From the NCBI GenBank assembly GCA_949361645.1, contig OX442422.1, positions 4,165,137-4,229,136 on the forward strand: a stretch of 64,000 nucleotides of DNA, read 5' to 3'. Below the pieces are notes generated by a model, which was not told where the DNA came from, ran no database searches, and saw only the letters and a list, made by a program, of their open reading frames with translations. Below are positions 9,123 through 21,500 of this stretch, piece by piece. The translations under genes and the position numbers were made by a program. This DNA comes from Spongilla lacustris (taxonomy: Eukaryota > Porifera > Demospongiae > Spongillida > Spongillidae). Within the stretch, counting starts at the first letter, position 1. The number at the start of each line of letters is the position of its first letter.

Positions 9123-9165
9123 GGCAAACCATAGATATTATACGGAATAATATCTATGGGCAAAC
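9123..9165. repeat. Hairpin flanked by 7-bp direct repeats
   Basis: The arms CATAGATATTAT and ATAATATCTATG enclose a loop of about five bases, and GGCAAAC occurs on both sides (9123-9129, 9159-9165). It has the same layout as the 63-bp palindrome at 8711 but is smaller and AT-rich. It may be an insertion or chance. Confidence 0.6.
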
Positions 9166-9259
9166 TAACTATCAGTTGGCACATTTTTCATCTGGCTATC
9201 TGGTAGTCAAGTTTTCAGAATTTTACGACAAAGCTACGGTCGCTATACCGGTGAGTATC

Positions 9260-9862
9260 ACGGGGGGGGGGGGGGGGGGGGGTGTTCAACCTACCCCCCC
9301 CCCCCCTCTCTCGAACCTGAATATGAATATAATTAATGTATAATTAGCGCATGATCGTCGCACGTGAGCTATACCCGGAGAGTTCAGCGTGCACTACGTG
9401 AAGTTGCTAATCTTATTGCTTATTCATTTGTTAGTACTATATTTTACTTCTGTAAACTGCGAGATATGTAGTAGGCTGGTATTTATACGTACATCTAAAT
9501 GTATTCCAAAATGCTCCCGCGGTCGTAATAGAGTGATTCTTTCCGCAGTTATTTTGATTGGTGCGCTGGTATTAGTGCCCATCAAAGTTGAATGCACCTT
9601 GCTGCAAACTTTTAGAGATGATGGTAGATGGTAGCAAAGAAAAGCGCATGCATGTACCAACACAGCCATTTAAATCCGTAAAACCACAATAGCCTGGAAA
9701 CCAGAACGTAACGGAGTGGCTGCACACATTTATTGGTGTTGATTGCCTTAGTTTTCAATAAAATCTGTGGAAAAACTAGAATGCGCACCACAAAATTTTT
9801 CGCGCGCGCGCCCCTCCCCTTCACCCCCCCCACCCTCGCCAAAATCCTGCATCCACCCCTGG
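9260..9862 (-). mobile_element. Non-autonomous transposon, copy 1 (inverted relative to copy at 34.1-35.3 kb)
   Basis: Read on the minus strand from 9862, the element starts CCAGGGGTGGATGCAGGATTTTGG… and matches copy 2 along most of its length, including GGGCGCGC, 'CACCAATAAATGTGTG', GTTACGTTCTGGTTTCCAGG, AACTTTGATGGG and the far end with AGCTCACGTG and TTCAGGTTCGA. Its far terminus is replaced by a 13-C run and a 21-G run (9262-9282). No ORF looks real. The CAGGGGCGGAT-type terminus is common among invertebrate MITEs; the autonomous family is not identified. Confidence 0.75.
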
Positions 9863-10345
9863 TATCACACCTAGTCAAAAGTAAGTTTTTTTTTTTTTTT
9901 TTTTTTTAATATCGAGTACGACGCATTAATGTCACAAAAACTATACTGTGGTACGTAAAACACAGTGCTCAATCTGCCTATCGTAACGCCGTACCTTTAC
10001 GTCGCTTTGTTCGGGCGTAGTACCGGTGAGTTTAATTCTAGACATGGAGCGCTTTAAGTCTAATATCTTCTCTTAAATGGAGTATTTAAAAAATGCTTAC
10101 TTCTTTGTGATCCACAGTTCGTGCGCTACCTTTTACTACTCTTCTTATTTGCCTCTTGCGTACTTGACCAAAGGGGCGAGGTGCCAGACTAACCAATTAG
10201 CAACTGCCAGGAGCACTGAGTGTCCCCCGCGCGCTACGTTCTATTGAAATGTATGGCGCACGTGCGCAGTTTCCAAGAAAGGTGTGAAGGAATGTAATCA
10301 CGTAACGTCGCGTTAGACCACACCCACTGGTGGGAAAGATTCAAC
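9863..10345. other. Non-coding, with a 22-T run
   Basis: A homopolymer of 22 T (9886-9907) follows the MITE end directly. The rest to 10345 has no recognised gene. Confidence 0.6.
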
Positions 10346-10379
10346 GGTGGGCATCGGGAAAAAGCACATATGTTTTGTA

Positions 10380-10776
10380 GTTATGTGTGAAACGGAATAC
10401 TTTAGTTCTTTGAATGCTATCGGCCAGCAAAGATACATGGATAAGCTTCGTCTTCTAGCCTTATCCTTGGCGGACAGCCCCTACACTGTTGCAAACTCGA
10501 TCAACTTTGTGAAGGATATGTCTCATTGGCCACCTACTGAATATGCATGGACATTTCTTTTGCTACTTTGTTGATCGTCCTGGAGTCTACACACGTTACC
10601 AAATGCTGCAGTGGAAGCAATTGGATGCGTACAACTATTTCACGAGTGGATTTGTATGCACTGTGGATCTAAAAAACACAAGTGAGTGTGTGATACTGAA
10701 GGCTCTCGTGAATCCAAGCATGAGAAATCCAGAAAATGCTCAAAGCGCTTGGGTAGCGACCAAGAAATCTAGTGGC
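10380..10776 (+). pseudogene. Fragment of a SWIM-type (YqaJ-associated) protein gene, frameshifted
   Basis: The first frame reads …YMDKLRLLALSL…MSHWPPTEY. After a frameshift near 10545 a second frame continues …FVDRPGVYTRYQMLQW, LDAYNYFTSGFV, ILKALVNPSMR and WVATKKS. The order WPP-x-EY, then YF/YL-x-x-PG-x-YT, LEAYN, KV-SQR-like, WVALKK is typical of large invertebrate proteins where a SWIM zinc finger (CxCxnCxH) and a YqaJ-type nuclease follow. Here the sequence breaks into a G/A-rich repeat before any SWIM motif, so this is a truncated, shifted remnant. Family assignment comes from the recalled word pattern and is moderate. Confidence 0.55.
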
Positions 10777-11765
10777 AGCCCACTGGGAGAGGGAGGAGGG
10801 AGAATGACGAGGTAGAGGGATGAGGGAGGAAGGCTAGTGAGTGTGGATAAGAGGGATGGGAGGTATAGTGAGAAGGATGCAGGAGGTGGTAGGTGGCAGC
10901 CCACTGTACCTGCATGGCTGGGTGAGCCTACATATATACTACATGTAATCTGGCATTATGAAATCAAATGTATTGTGTATGATATTTCTCCACCGAAAGG
11001 GGGAAAATGCAATAATGCACATTTTTGATTTTATCTCATGAATGGTATATAATTATATCATGCCAATTACATTTTTAGATTCAGCAACTACTTCTGAACA
11101 GAGTACATGTGCTTTAATTCAATTATAACTTGTAAACATAACAATGCACCATAGTAAACAACTGCTGGTCAGGTTGGATGTTCAAGGTTATAACTCCTCT
11201 ATACTTTGCAGTTAAGCTACCAAATTTTTTTGTATGTACCCAATACAGGTGAGTACCTATAGTGTTGTGTTGAGCTCTTTAAGTCTCAGTCACTGTGGAG
11301 ATCGGTAGGAAAGTATCGCTTTTCAGAGGGAGGCGTGGTCTTCGTATGAATTCGGACAAATTAGTTTGACTTATAAGTTGTAGTTCACTACCACCGGCGG
11401 CTACAAAATTAATAACTGCAATAATTGACTTAACAAACCTGAGTTAAGTTAACTATTGCAATACTAGTTTAGACCAAAAATGTACATGCATAGACCACAA
11501 TACAAAAAGTACACGAAGCTAACAAGCATTATGTTATATGGCAAAAACCAGGATATTATTCAATCACTATACACTACCTTGTTTCTACACCTCCTAACTA
11601 TTATTTTCTCAATTATCAGGTTTTTAAAAATGTAGATTTTTATACATAATGCACATACAACACATCAAAGCAAACAGAACACATTAGGCCAAGCATATTA
11701 CTTACTGTACAAAATGGTCATGTGCAAAAACAAAGCTACCAAAAAAAAAAACGAACATAAAAAGT
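10777..11765. other. Purine-rich repeat, then non-coding sequence
   Basis: A degenerate GAGGGAGGA-type purine tract (about 10785-10900) is followed by AT-rich sequence without a supported gene. The 3' UTR and poly-A signal of the RAF gene should lie just below 11766 on the minus strand, but no single AATAAA stands out as the site. Confidence 0.5.
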
Positions 11766-14700
11766 TCAGTTGAAAGTGTACGATGAACCTGGCAAAGCAG
11801 TAGGAGTGTAGGAAGAGAGTTGTGATTGGTCTTGGTCATCACGAGATGAATGACTATAATGTAAGGAAGAGGGTTCAGAGTTGCTCCGTTTGATTTTTGG
11901 CATGCTGTCAGCCAGAGATTCCAGATCCACAAGTATCTGTTATTATTAAAATCCACATCATAAAACAAGCACTGAATGCACACACAACATGCAGCATTAT
12001 TAACGTTGTGTACATCACCTGCAGGTTTGTGGCACTTTTTTGAGGACAAGCAAAAATAGCAACATTAATAACGAAATTAAATATTCAGTGTCGAAAACTA
12101 TGTGATGGAAATTTTTGTACATGACAATGGCAGGAATTAAAATTCTTTGATTTAACAATGTACTACAGTTGTATGTGCAATAAATATACATAAACAAAAC
12201 ATTGAAATAACTTCCTGTGATTCACCTGAGGAAAAAGAGGTCTATCTTCTTTCTTGAACTGACAGCATCGAACAAATAGTTGCTTGAACTCCTTTGGAGT
12301 TTCTTTCTTTATGTTCATTGGATCAGGGCGAAGTAAGCCACAGCCCACCATGAACAAGATCTGCAGAACAAGAGAAGACATGTGAATCTAACTTATGACT
12401 TCAAACATGTGAACGCAAAGCAAAGCACACGCAAAGTGCACGAGAGAACCCATACGGACGTTGTTGTTCACACAGTCACATGCAAGTTAGATGCGTGAGT
12501 GCTTTCTTTGTTCACATGCAATTTATTTGTGCATAGCAACTTACACACAAGTACTTTGACTAATGCTTTTTTTCCCCCTCAAGGGCAGTACTGTAAATAT
12601 ACATTCATTCCAAGCACAAGACAATATGCAACGCTTCCTTTGGCAGAATAGAAATTGTATTTAATTGAATAGCCTTAGCAATAAAACCTTCATTTTTTTA
12701 AAAAGCCCAAGCATTCCAATAAGTGTTATTCTCCCTCTAACAAGGGTGTAATCATGTTAGTGTGAGGTTTCAATGACAGTGAGAAATTATACATATCCAA
12801 GGATAAATATGTGCAATTCACAATCAATGATTGAATATCCAAGGATAAATACATGTATGTGCAATTCACAATCAATGATTGATAAAAGTTATTGTTATTA
12901 TAATTTGCGACAGCATATTATACATGTATTAAGACCAGTGTGAGGAAAACTATCCGCCAGCCACTGGTATTGAAACAACTCTCTAGCTTAAATCCAGGAT
13001 AACGGCTCAAAAATCAGAGCACTTAAAAAAATCAATTTCATAAATTAGCCCTTGAACGACCTATAGACTATACAGACAGTAGTTAGAGACAATACTTTGA
13101 CTTAAAATAACACCAAGATGCTTTTAAGAATTAGTTGACATTTTGAACTACATTCATTGTGTACATGACAACCAAATTAAGACCTCTTATATGTACATGT
13201 AATTTGAGGTTTACTAATTACAATAATAAAACAGCCATGCAAGGTCACTGCTGTATGCACACTATCCTATTAAGAAGAACAATAACCAGCCTCCCTTTAA
13301 ATATACATGTTTCATTACCTGGTCTATCTCAGACACATGAGAGTAAGGTAATTGACCAGATATAAGTTCATAAATCACAATTCCGAAGGAGTACACATCG
13401 CAGTAGAAGGTGTAAGGGTCTGGTTCCTGCATGCGTATTACCTCAGGGGCCTAAAAAAGAGAACAATTAAATATATCAACACAAATACAATTTCTTGATC
13501 CACAGTACTTAAGCAACTTCTAAAGGTAACTAATGCCTGCTCCTCATTTCTTCCCCTAAAGAAAGGTTGAAGCTCAATGTGGTACTATTAATTAATTAAG
13601 TAAATATTAATTAATTAACTAAAACATGTCTGCATGTTAAATACATGCTTGCAGTTTTAGCTGAAGGCACAAAAATTAATAACTGGAAAAATGCATTGAC
13701 AAAACAATGATTCACTAATGCTTAGTACCAGCAAAATGCTCAAAATTTAACCCCACAAAAATGTGCCTGTGAATTTTATTGTGATGTTGCACTTTGAATT
13801 TTGGTATTACAAATGTTAATAAACAAGAAAATTAGAATCCAATGTGGTACAAGTACATGTACATAATCTTCAAGATTAAACTACTGTGATTTTTATGAAA
13901 ATATGAATGTAATTAAGCACAAAAATTTAATACAGTCCATGCAATAGCAATTTTGGCATACATGTACACACACACATGTATCTGTCCTTACCATCCAAAG
14001 GATACTTCCAGTAGGTTGTCTCATTTTTTGATTACCACTCCAACGGGTCTTCACAGTAGCCAATCCAAAATCGCCAATTTTCACTGCATTGTCATCATGC
14101 AAAAAGATGTCTATTACACTTACATTAAGGAGGAATTGGTATGCCAAAATAAAGAAATGTCAACATTGCAGGTAAATGAGGATACTGTTTGACTTCAGAT
14201 CACGGTGAATTATTTTCTTGGCATGAAGATAGCTATGATAATATAAAACGTGATAATCAGCCTCACACGGATATCAGTTAGTCTATTACAGCACAGTGCA
14301 CTTGCATGAGTATTTCTAATTGATGTTAATTATAATTATCCACTACAGAGGTACAGTTGAAGTGTACATGTACATGTAAGTATGTACACATTTTCGTGCT
14401 GATTCATGTCAATGATGTAGGCAAATAGCATTCCACTCACTGTAGGGATTATTTTATTGGTGTGAATTGAGTGTGAAAACATGCACTTAACAAAACAATT
14501 AACTACAGGACTCCACTGCATACAAACCAAATTTGAAACAATTTGATTGCTCCTGCCAAATATACGGGTTTTGAACCCAATTTGACTACACAATAATGAC
14601 AAAGAATTAATGCAAGACAACCTTAAATATATTTAAATACTAAAATATTATAGCAGTTCAAATATTTATCCAATTTTCAAGTAGATTCCCTATACAAAGT

Positions 14701-17700
14701 AAAGCAATGCATATAAAGCAATACTACACAAAACTTACTCCATGCCTAGAGATATTTGCCGGGATATGTCAATGAGCTGGTACATTTCAAAACGTGTTTC
14801 CATAACATGGATATGACGATACAGTGTAGAACCATCACACCACTGAGTCACTAAGGCAATCTGATCTGAACTTATCCAGCCCATAAAAAGGAGAATGTTG
14901 ACATGACGTGTTTTTCTGCAAGCATACACGAAAAGAAATAAATATCAAAGTACACATACATGTACACATGTATGAATAAAAATAACGTACATGTACAAGT
15001 ACTGTCAAATATTATATTTCAATACCATTCTCTTAAATTTCATTGCATAGTCGTCAATCGTAATATACTCAAGTTATCTGGAATTGCCATTGAATTGGTC
15101 CTGTTTTTTTAATTTAACGTAACCAGTTACAAAGATATAGCTGTGCGAAGTGCATGCACATTTGCATCTTTTCATGAAACAAAATTTACGTGGAATCTGT
15201 CCCATATGTATAAAATGGCACCAAAACAGGCAAACATCCTGGTGTGTCATGTTTGTGTAAACACTTTGTGTTTACCAACATGGTTTAATAAGCTATGAAT
15301 AATTAGCTAGACATACATGTACATGTACATGTACATGTACATGTACACACATGTACCAACATGGTTTAATAAGCTATGAATAATTAGCATGTACATGTAC
15401 ATGTAGAACAAAATGCAGCATACACTCATATGCTCCCACTTGGTCTTACTTTGTTACAATTTTGTGTACATGTACATTTATAGTGCAATATTTCCAAACA
15501 CCTCGTGTCTTCATTTTACATGGTCTAGTAACAAACAAGGCCTTTTCATTGCCAAATATATGTAATAACCTTGTCTGATGATATAATGCACATGTACATG
15601 TACAACCCAATATGTACATGTATATTATGCATTTTGGCTTACATAACAGATAAACAAGCTTAATCATAGCTATATATCTGCATGTACATGCTAGTAAATT
15701 TTTTAAAATACTACAGATAACACGGTTCGTATAAAAATAAATCCTACCACTGCAAATGCTTTTAAAAAAGCTAATTTAAAAGTAACAGTAACATCAATAT
15801 CATTTAGAAGAGATTACATGTAAATCACATAACAGAACAGATGAAGATATTGCAGTAAATTTTGATTAACGTATAGCTGAATATCTTTGCTTACTTGTAA
15901 TAGGTATACTTCTTCTGGTACCTACCTTAGGACACCAACTTCATTTTTGAAAGCCTCCAGTTGTTGTGCAGTGGGATTCGTTACATTTAACTTCTTCACT
16001 GCCACATAACCTTAGATTAAGTCAAAAGCACAAGATTACATCATATTACAGTCAAAATCAAAAGTTGAACCAAAAAGCTTGATTACTGATGAGTTGTTGC
16101 TAATTTGAATGTACTGTTTTATAAAGTATCTCTATGTACATGTAACTACATGCACATGTACACCTGTAGATAATACACGACATATAATATGGTACATGTC
16201 ACAAAAATTCGCACAAGCATTACCACTCAAACTCAGTATGTGGTATAGTTCATGTTGTTTATTACATTATAAACCCTTGCGATGGATACCTACATGTACA
16301 AATGTACGTGTATAATGCATGTGTAATGAGTACTCTTACAGTATGAATTAAAATGCCATTAAGTTATGAATGGTGTTAGTGAAGTAGATCATTTGCTGCC
16401 TGGTTCAAATACAGCTTTCTTAAGTTTGGAAGAGGATCCAGGACCTACAGATAAATGTACTATAATTACTGGTTCCATAATGGCACGTATTTTTTATGTG
16501 TAGAACTTTGATGATGAAAGATAAAACTTCAGACCTTATGAAATGAAACAAGCGCTTGGATTTTAGTTTTCGGTACCTTGCATATAAAGGCCGATGAACT
16601 GCTGGGTTATTTCCACATATCAAAGTACATGTGCAATTGTCAAAAGCGCTTCAAATTCAGTACATACATGTACATGTACATAGAGAAAAATGTAAGCACC
16701 TTGAAATTTATATAAATGTACTTCTGCATGTACCAGGTCTGAATTGTAACTGGTTATAACTGATGTGTATTAGATCCACATATGATTGCCTTTTACAACC
16801 TGTTACAGAGATACAACTTTTCATTGTGTTTGTGCAACAACAGTTATCTTATATATACAATGTATGTATATGTGCAAACAAAGGTACTAATGCTACATGT
16901 ACATGTACATTCTTTACAGGAAGGACTGTAGCTAATGTTTTTGGCAGTTAGGCTACAGCATTAAAAAGTAATAAAACTGAAGCCCTTTTTCTACCGTCTC
17001 CGTATATCATAATGAAAAGTGTGGCTATACATGTATTTCATATTTCATTCTTTTTTCCCCCCACTATCTAGTTAATTGACATGTACATGTACAAGCCAAA
17101 AATCTTGAAACAAAGTCACAGTTTTACAGAGAAATCCTAGAAACTGGAGAAAATGGCTTCGTTTTAGCTTTCCATTACTATTTGAATGCAAAAAATTTGG
17201 AAATCCCGAAGAAACTTTTTAAAAACCATTAAAGTGGAACTATTTTAACTTACTGTTGGGACACTTTAAAAATGGACCGATCTTTCCAAGGGTTGTGACT
17301 TACATGTGGTAATCTGACATGGAATAACCCAGTGGTTTTTTTTGTAGCTACTGTGTTCCATACCTACATGTACCTAAACCTCCTAATATTTGTAACTTTT
17401 GAACCTTTAATGCTGTAGTCATGGGATTTGGATTTTCACATTTATTAAACAAACACTGGTTAGGAATATACAACGAATCCACTTTAAAAATAAAATAAAA
17501 CAACTCCCGTAAGGATAGTAGTTAAGAGATCAAATTTATTTTATGGGTAGTCGTTCTTAGTACATGTACCTACATGTCCTGTACATTTATGGTGGGTTTG
17601 GTTACTTACATGTAAATGAGCTGCTTAAAAATATAACCTGTTACCAGCATATAACGTTGTCAACAGCCATTGTTGCATAAATTATGGAAGCAGTCTTCAT

Positions 17701-18508
17701 GAGTTAAAGCAAAAAAAGCCCCCCATAAGTACCAGGTAAGGAAACATGAACCATTACAGTTACATAGTAATGTGTCTGGCATTTTTTTCTAACGATTGGA
17801 ATGAAGTTCATCATATAAAGGTTGGTACTTTATGTACTTATGAGTATTAATACAACTTGGTCAAATTTGATTATGGCTGTTAAGTGGTTTCAACGTTTAG
17901 ATTTGCTGCCAAGCTGGTTAGTAAGAGAATTAGTCAGTGACAGGTAGAAAGCAATGCAACAAGTTGGCAGTAGTGATATACATGTACAACAAAAATACCA
18001 AAACAGTAACGGTTCATTTGCATTGTGAAGTAGACACTTGGTTTTAAATTGTTATATATGTAGCTCTTGTCTATATTACAATTTTGCTAACTACATGTAA
18101 TTCATAACAAAAGAATACAGCAATATATTAAATTTCAAGTTATAATAATGCTAAAGATTTGTTGCAGTTACATGTACATGTATTATACATTTCATTGCAA
18201 TTCTGAAGTCACAAAAATGCAACAACGTTTCCACAAAAGAGATACGTACATGTATCTAATTTGTACATGTACATTTGTATGTGCATCAACGCACAATACT
18301 AAATTGGGACGGTGTTAAAATAAGAAGCATTAAATTGCAAAATATTACATAGCTGATTATAACATCTACTGTACATGGATATGCATGCAAACTAACCATG
18401 CCACTTTCCCTTGTACACAGTACCAAAGGACCCAGAACCAATTTTTTGCCCTATTTCAATTTCTTGGCGTGGTATTTCCCACACTTCATTGCTGTCTCGG
18501 GCCCGCAA
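11766..18508 (-). other. RAF: RAF exons 15-22: kinase domain and C-terminus
   Basis: Exons: 18508-18397, 16010-15926, 14915-14739, 14232-14186, 14110-13992, 13450-13319, 12360-12226, 11936-11766. All catalytic motifs are intact. The N-region before the P-loop reads [10 protein letters not shown], so two of the four B-RAF N-region positions keep an acidic/Ser character and W598 is conserved. The activation segment reads [10 protein letters not shown], with T750 at the position of human S602. Exon 18 ends at a GTATCC donor inside an Asn codon, and exon 19 restores NNIFLH. The last exon encodes [10 protein letters not shown] and a Ser/Gln-rich tail ending SSYTFN. Confidence 0.95.
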
Positions 18509-21500
18509 CTGATTTGAAAAGATTTCCAATAATAACACAATTGCATACAACTGTTCTCCAAAGTGCAACCCAATACAAACAATACCCTGCATCACATTAG
18601 TACCTTTCTGGATTTGTCGCCATCTGTAGAGACTTTTCCTTTTCTGTTAGGCAAGGTACTACTATTATACGATGTGCTTGAAACGCTACTGGGGGTATTT
18701 ATTCGCAATTCAACAGCTGAGTTGCTATGAAGTCCAGCTGAAAAGGGATATACATGTATGCTTCTAGAATAGTACACATGTATTTCAAATGAGCTTGTAC
18801 ACTGTACATGTACACATTTGATAATATTGCCAGTACAAAACAATAGCTCCTGCTTTATCCAGAATTTGTAATTATGAATTCCCACAATGCGTGCATTACA
18901 AAGGAAAGATCAGTTATCATTAATTTGAAATCATGTGAGTGCACTGTGCACACAAATTACTAAATCTAGTACATGTATTTACATGCCAATTTCTATCTGC
19001 TACTATACAATATTAATGCCTTAAGGGAAATTTTGAAAACGTGGCCCCTTCAATTCACTATAACAAATGCCTTTCATAAATACACAAAAACTGTGAGTAC
19101 AGTTATATACAGGTACATGTACACATACACGTACATGTAAGTATCACATGTACCTCTTGCTTGTGTAGTAACAAGTGAGTTTCCAGAAACGTTTGGACTG
19201 AGATTATCTGGAGTAACAGAGAGACGATCCCCAGAAGAGCTTCGTCTGTCCAATGAGGGTCTTTTTCTCTCCTGAGGAGCACCATTTCCGATAGATTTTC
19301 CTTCAATTTTTTCTTGTCTATTATCTATTGAATTTCGTCGCTCAGAGTTGTCATCAATTGTAGTACTGATGGCATGCATATGGTCCAGACTGCTACTGCT
19401 AGCCTGCAAGTAATGTAAGAACAGAGTTGAAAACCTATTTAGGATTTCATTGCAGTTGTCTGCATACACCTCTACCAAACCTAAATAAAGATAAAATGTA
19501 GCCTTGGAGAAACAACAGCCATGATGAATAATTCCATAAACCATACATGTACATTTATGTGAAATTATCGCAAACCTACTGAAATTATGATTTGCTGTAC
19601 ATGTTACAGCAAATAATCGTATAATAGCATAGTTATGGGTCAAAGAAGTCAAGAAAATTGAAATGACATTAAAACTTCATCCCAAGTAATGTTATATACA
19701 TGTAGTGTGCCATACATGTTCACGCGAAAATGATACTTGAGAAATGGGGAATGCTAACCTGTTGGGTTAGCCATCATTGCACTCACAGCATGGAAAATAA
19801 TTATAGTACCAAATCAATTTCCACATACAGAGATGATGTTGGAACAAGTGTACAAAAAGAAAAATATTGTAACGTTACAAAGATATACAGTATTATTCAT
19901 AGCGATAAAATTTAAAACTAAGAAGGGTGATTTTGCTGGATGCTATCCCATATACATGTAGTTATAAAAATGAATAGCTGTAGTCCCTCCCCTATTATTT
20001 TGTACTTGCTCACTGTTCAGTATGTACAGTTTTCCAAACGAAGAGACTCAAAAAAATGACTTTTTTACTATTTTGCGTGCAAAATCTGAACCCTTCAGGC
20101 TATTACATGTACATGCAGATTTCCATCACTTCTGTACATAAAAAGTTTTTATGAAATGTAAATAAATGCACTGCTGGCATTAAGTAAAAAAATTGTTGAT
20201 TCAAATCACATCTTTCAATTGTAGTTCCCGTAATGAACATACATATGTAGCAAAGCATTCACATTTATTTTGTAGGTACCCACCTACATGTACATGTAAG
20301 TGCATACATGTACATGTACAAAGTTTGACTTTTTAACTCAAACTGGTTGGAAGGTTTGCATGAATGTGGACAACAAATTAGTTTGACTCAAGGGTCATTT
20401 GATATCAATGCAGGAAGGTAATTGCACCTCACCTTTCCAATTATGTTGGTCTTCATATGAGTAATTGATTAGTTTGCTTATAACCTCAATTTTACAATGT
20501 TATAACTTCATTCATACTATGAGCACAGTTACATGTTGGGTATCAAATCTGAGGCCATGATACCTAGAAATTCATCTATGATATGCATTTCGATAACAAA
20601 GGAAACGTTTAAACAGAAAATGGTTCTATAGGACAATATGGATAATTACTGAATCAGGAAGGTTGGTAATCATCTTTTTTTTTTTAACCACATAGTGTGA
20701 AAACTTAAACTACACCCTTTTATAAAATAAAAAATAAAAACCCTAAGGACCTCAAGTGTTTTGTACTTGGCAGCTACATGTATATAGGTGAGGTGTTGCT
20801 AAGTGGATTACGTAACAGAATAACCAGTTATCAAAACATTCGTTCTTAAACATCGAACAAGATAGTACCATTTTATGTTTAACCCTTTCCTTTGCCACCA
20901 AAATGCATATCATAGATGGATTGTAGGTATCATGGCCTCAGATTTGATACCCAACATGTAACTGTGCTCATGTAGTGTGAATCTTGTTATAGCAATGTAA
21001 ATTTGAGATTATACACAGCAATGTAAGCCAACTGATCAATTATTCATCGTTGCATATCGTGTAAACCATTAAGGTTATTAACATACAAAATGTGAAGCCA
21101 ACATAAATGAAAAACTTTGAACCGAAATTGGAAAGGTGAGGTGCAATTGCCTTCTTGCATTGATATGGAAATTACTCTTAAGGGTTAAAAGTTACGTTTT
21201 CTATATGAGAGGTTCCTGGGGTATCCACATAATTTATTTAATTTTTGGCAGCTACCTACATGTATTGGCATTAAACAACAATCCATGAAATGTTAAAAAG
21301 CTGAAAATTGGTAGCCATAATTTCACCCATTTTTAGGATTTTTCGGTATATCGTAGTAAACATGTAATAATGATATTTGCGTTTGTACTTATTCTAGAAT
21401 CAAGTACATGTATTCTACAATGATTCGTTACTACATGTACATGATGGCCACGATATATGGAGAAATCCTAAAAACAGGTGAAAAATGGCTTCCGATTATC

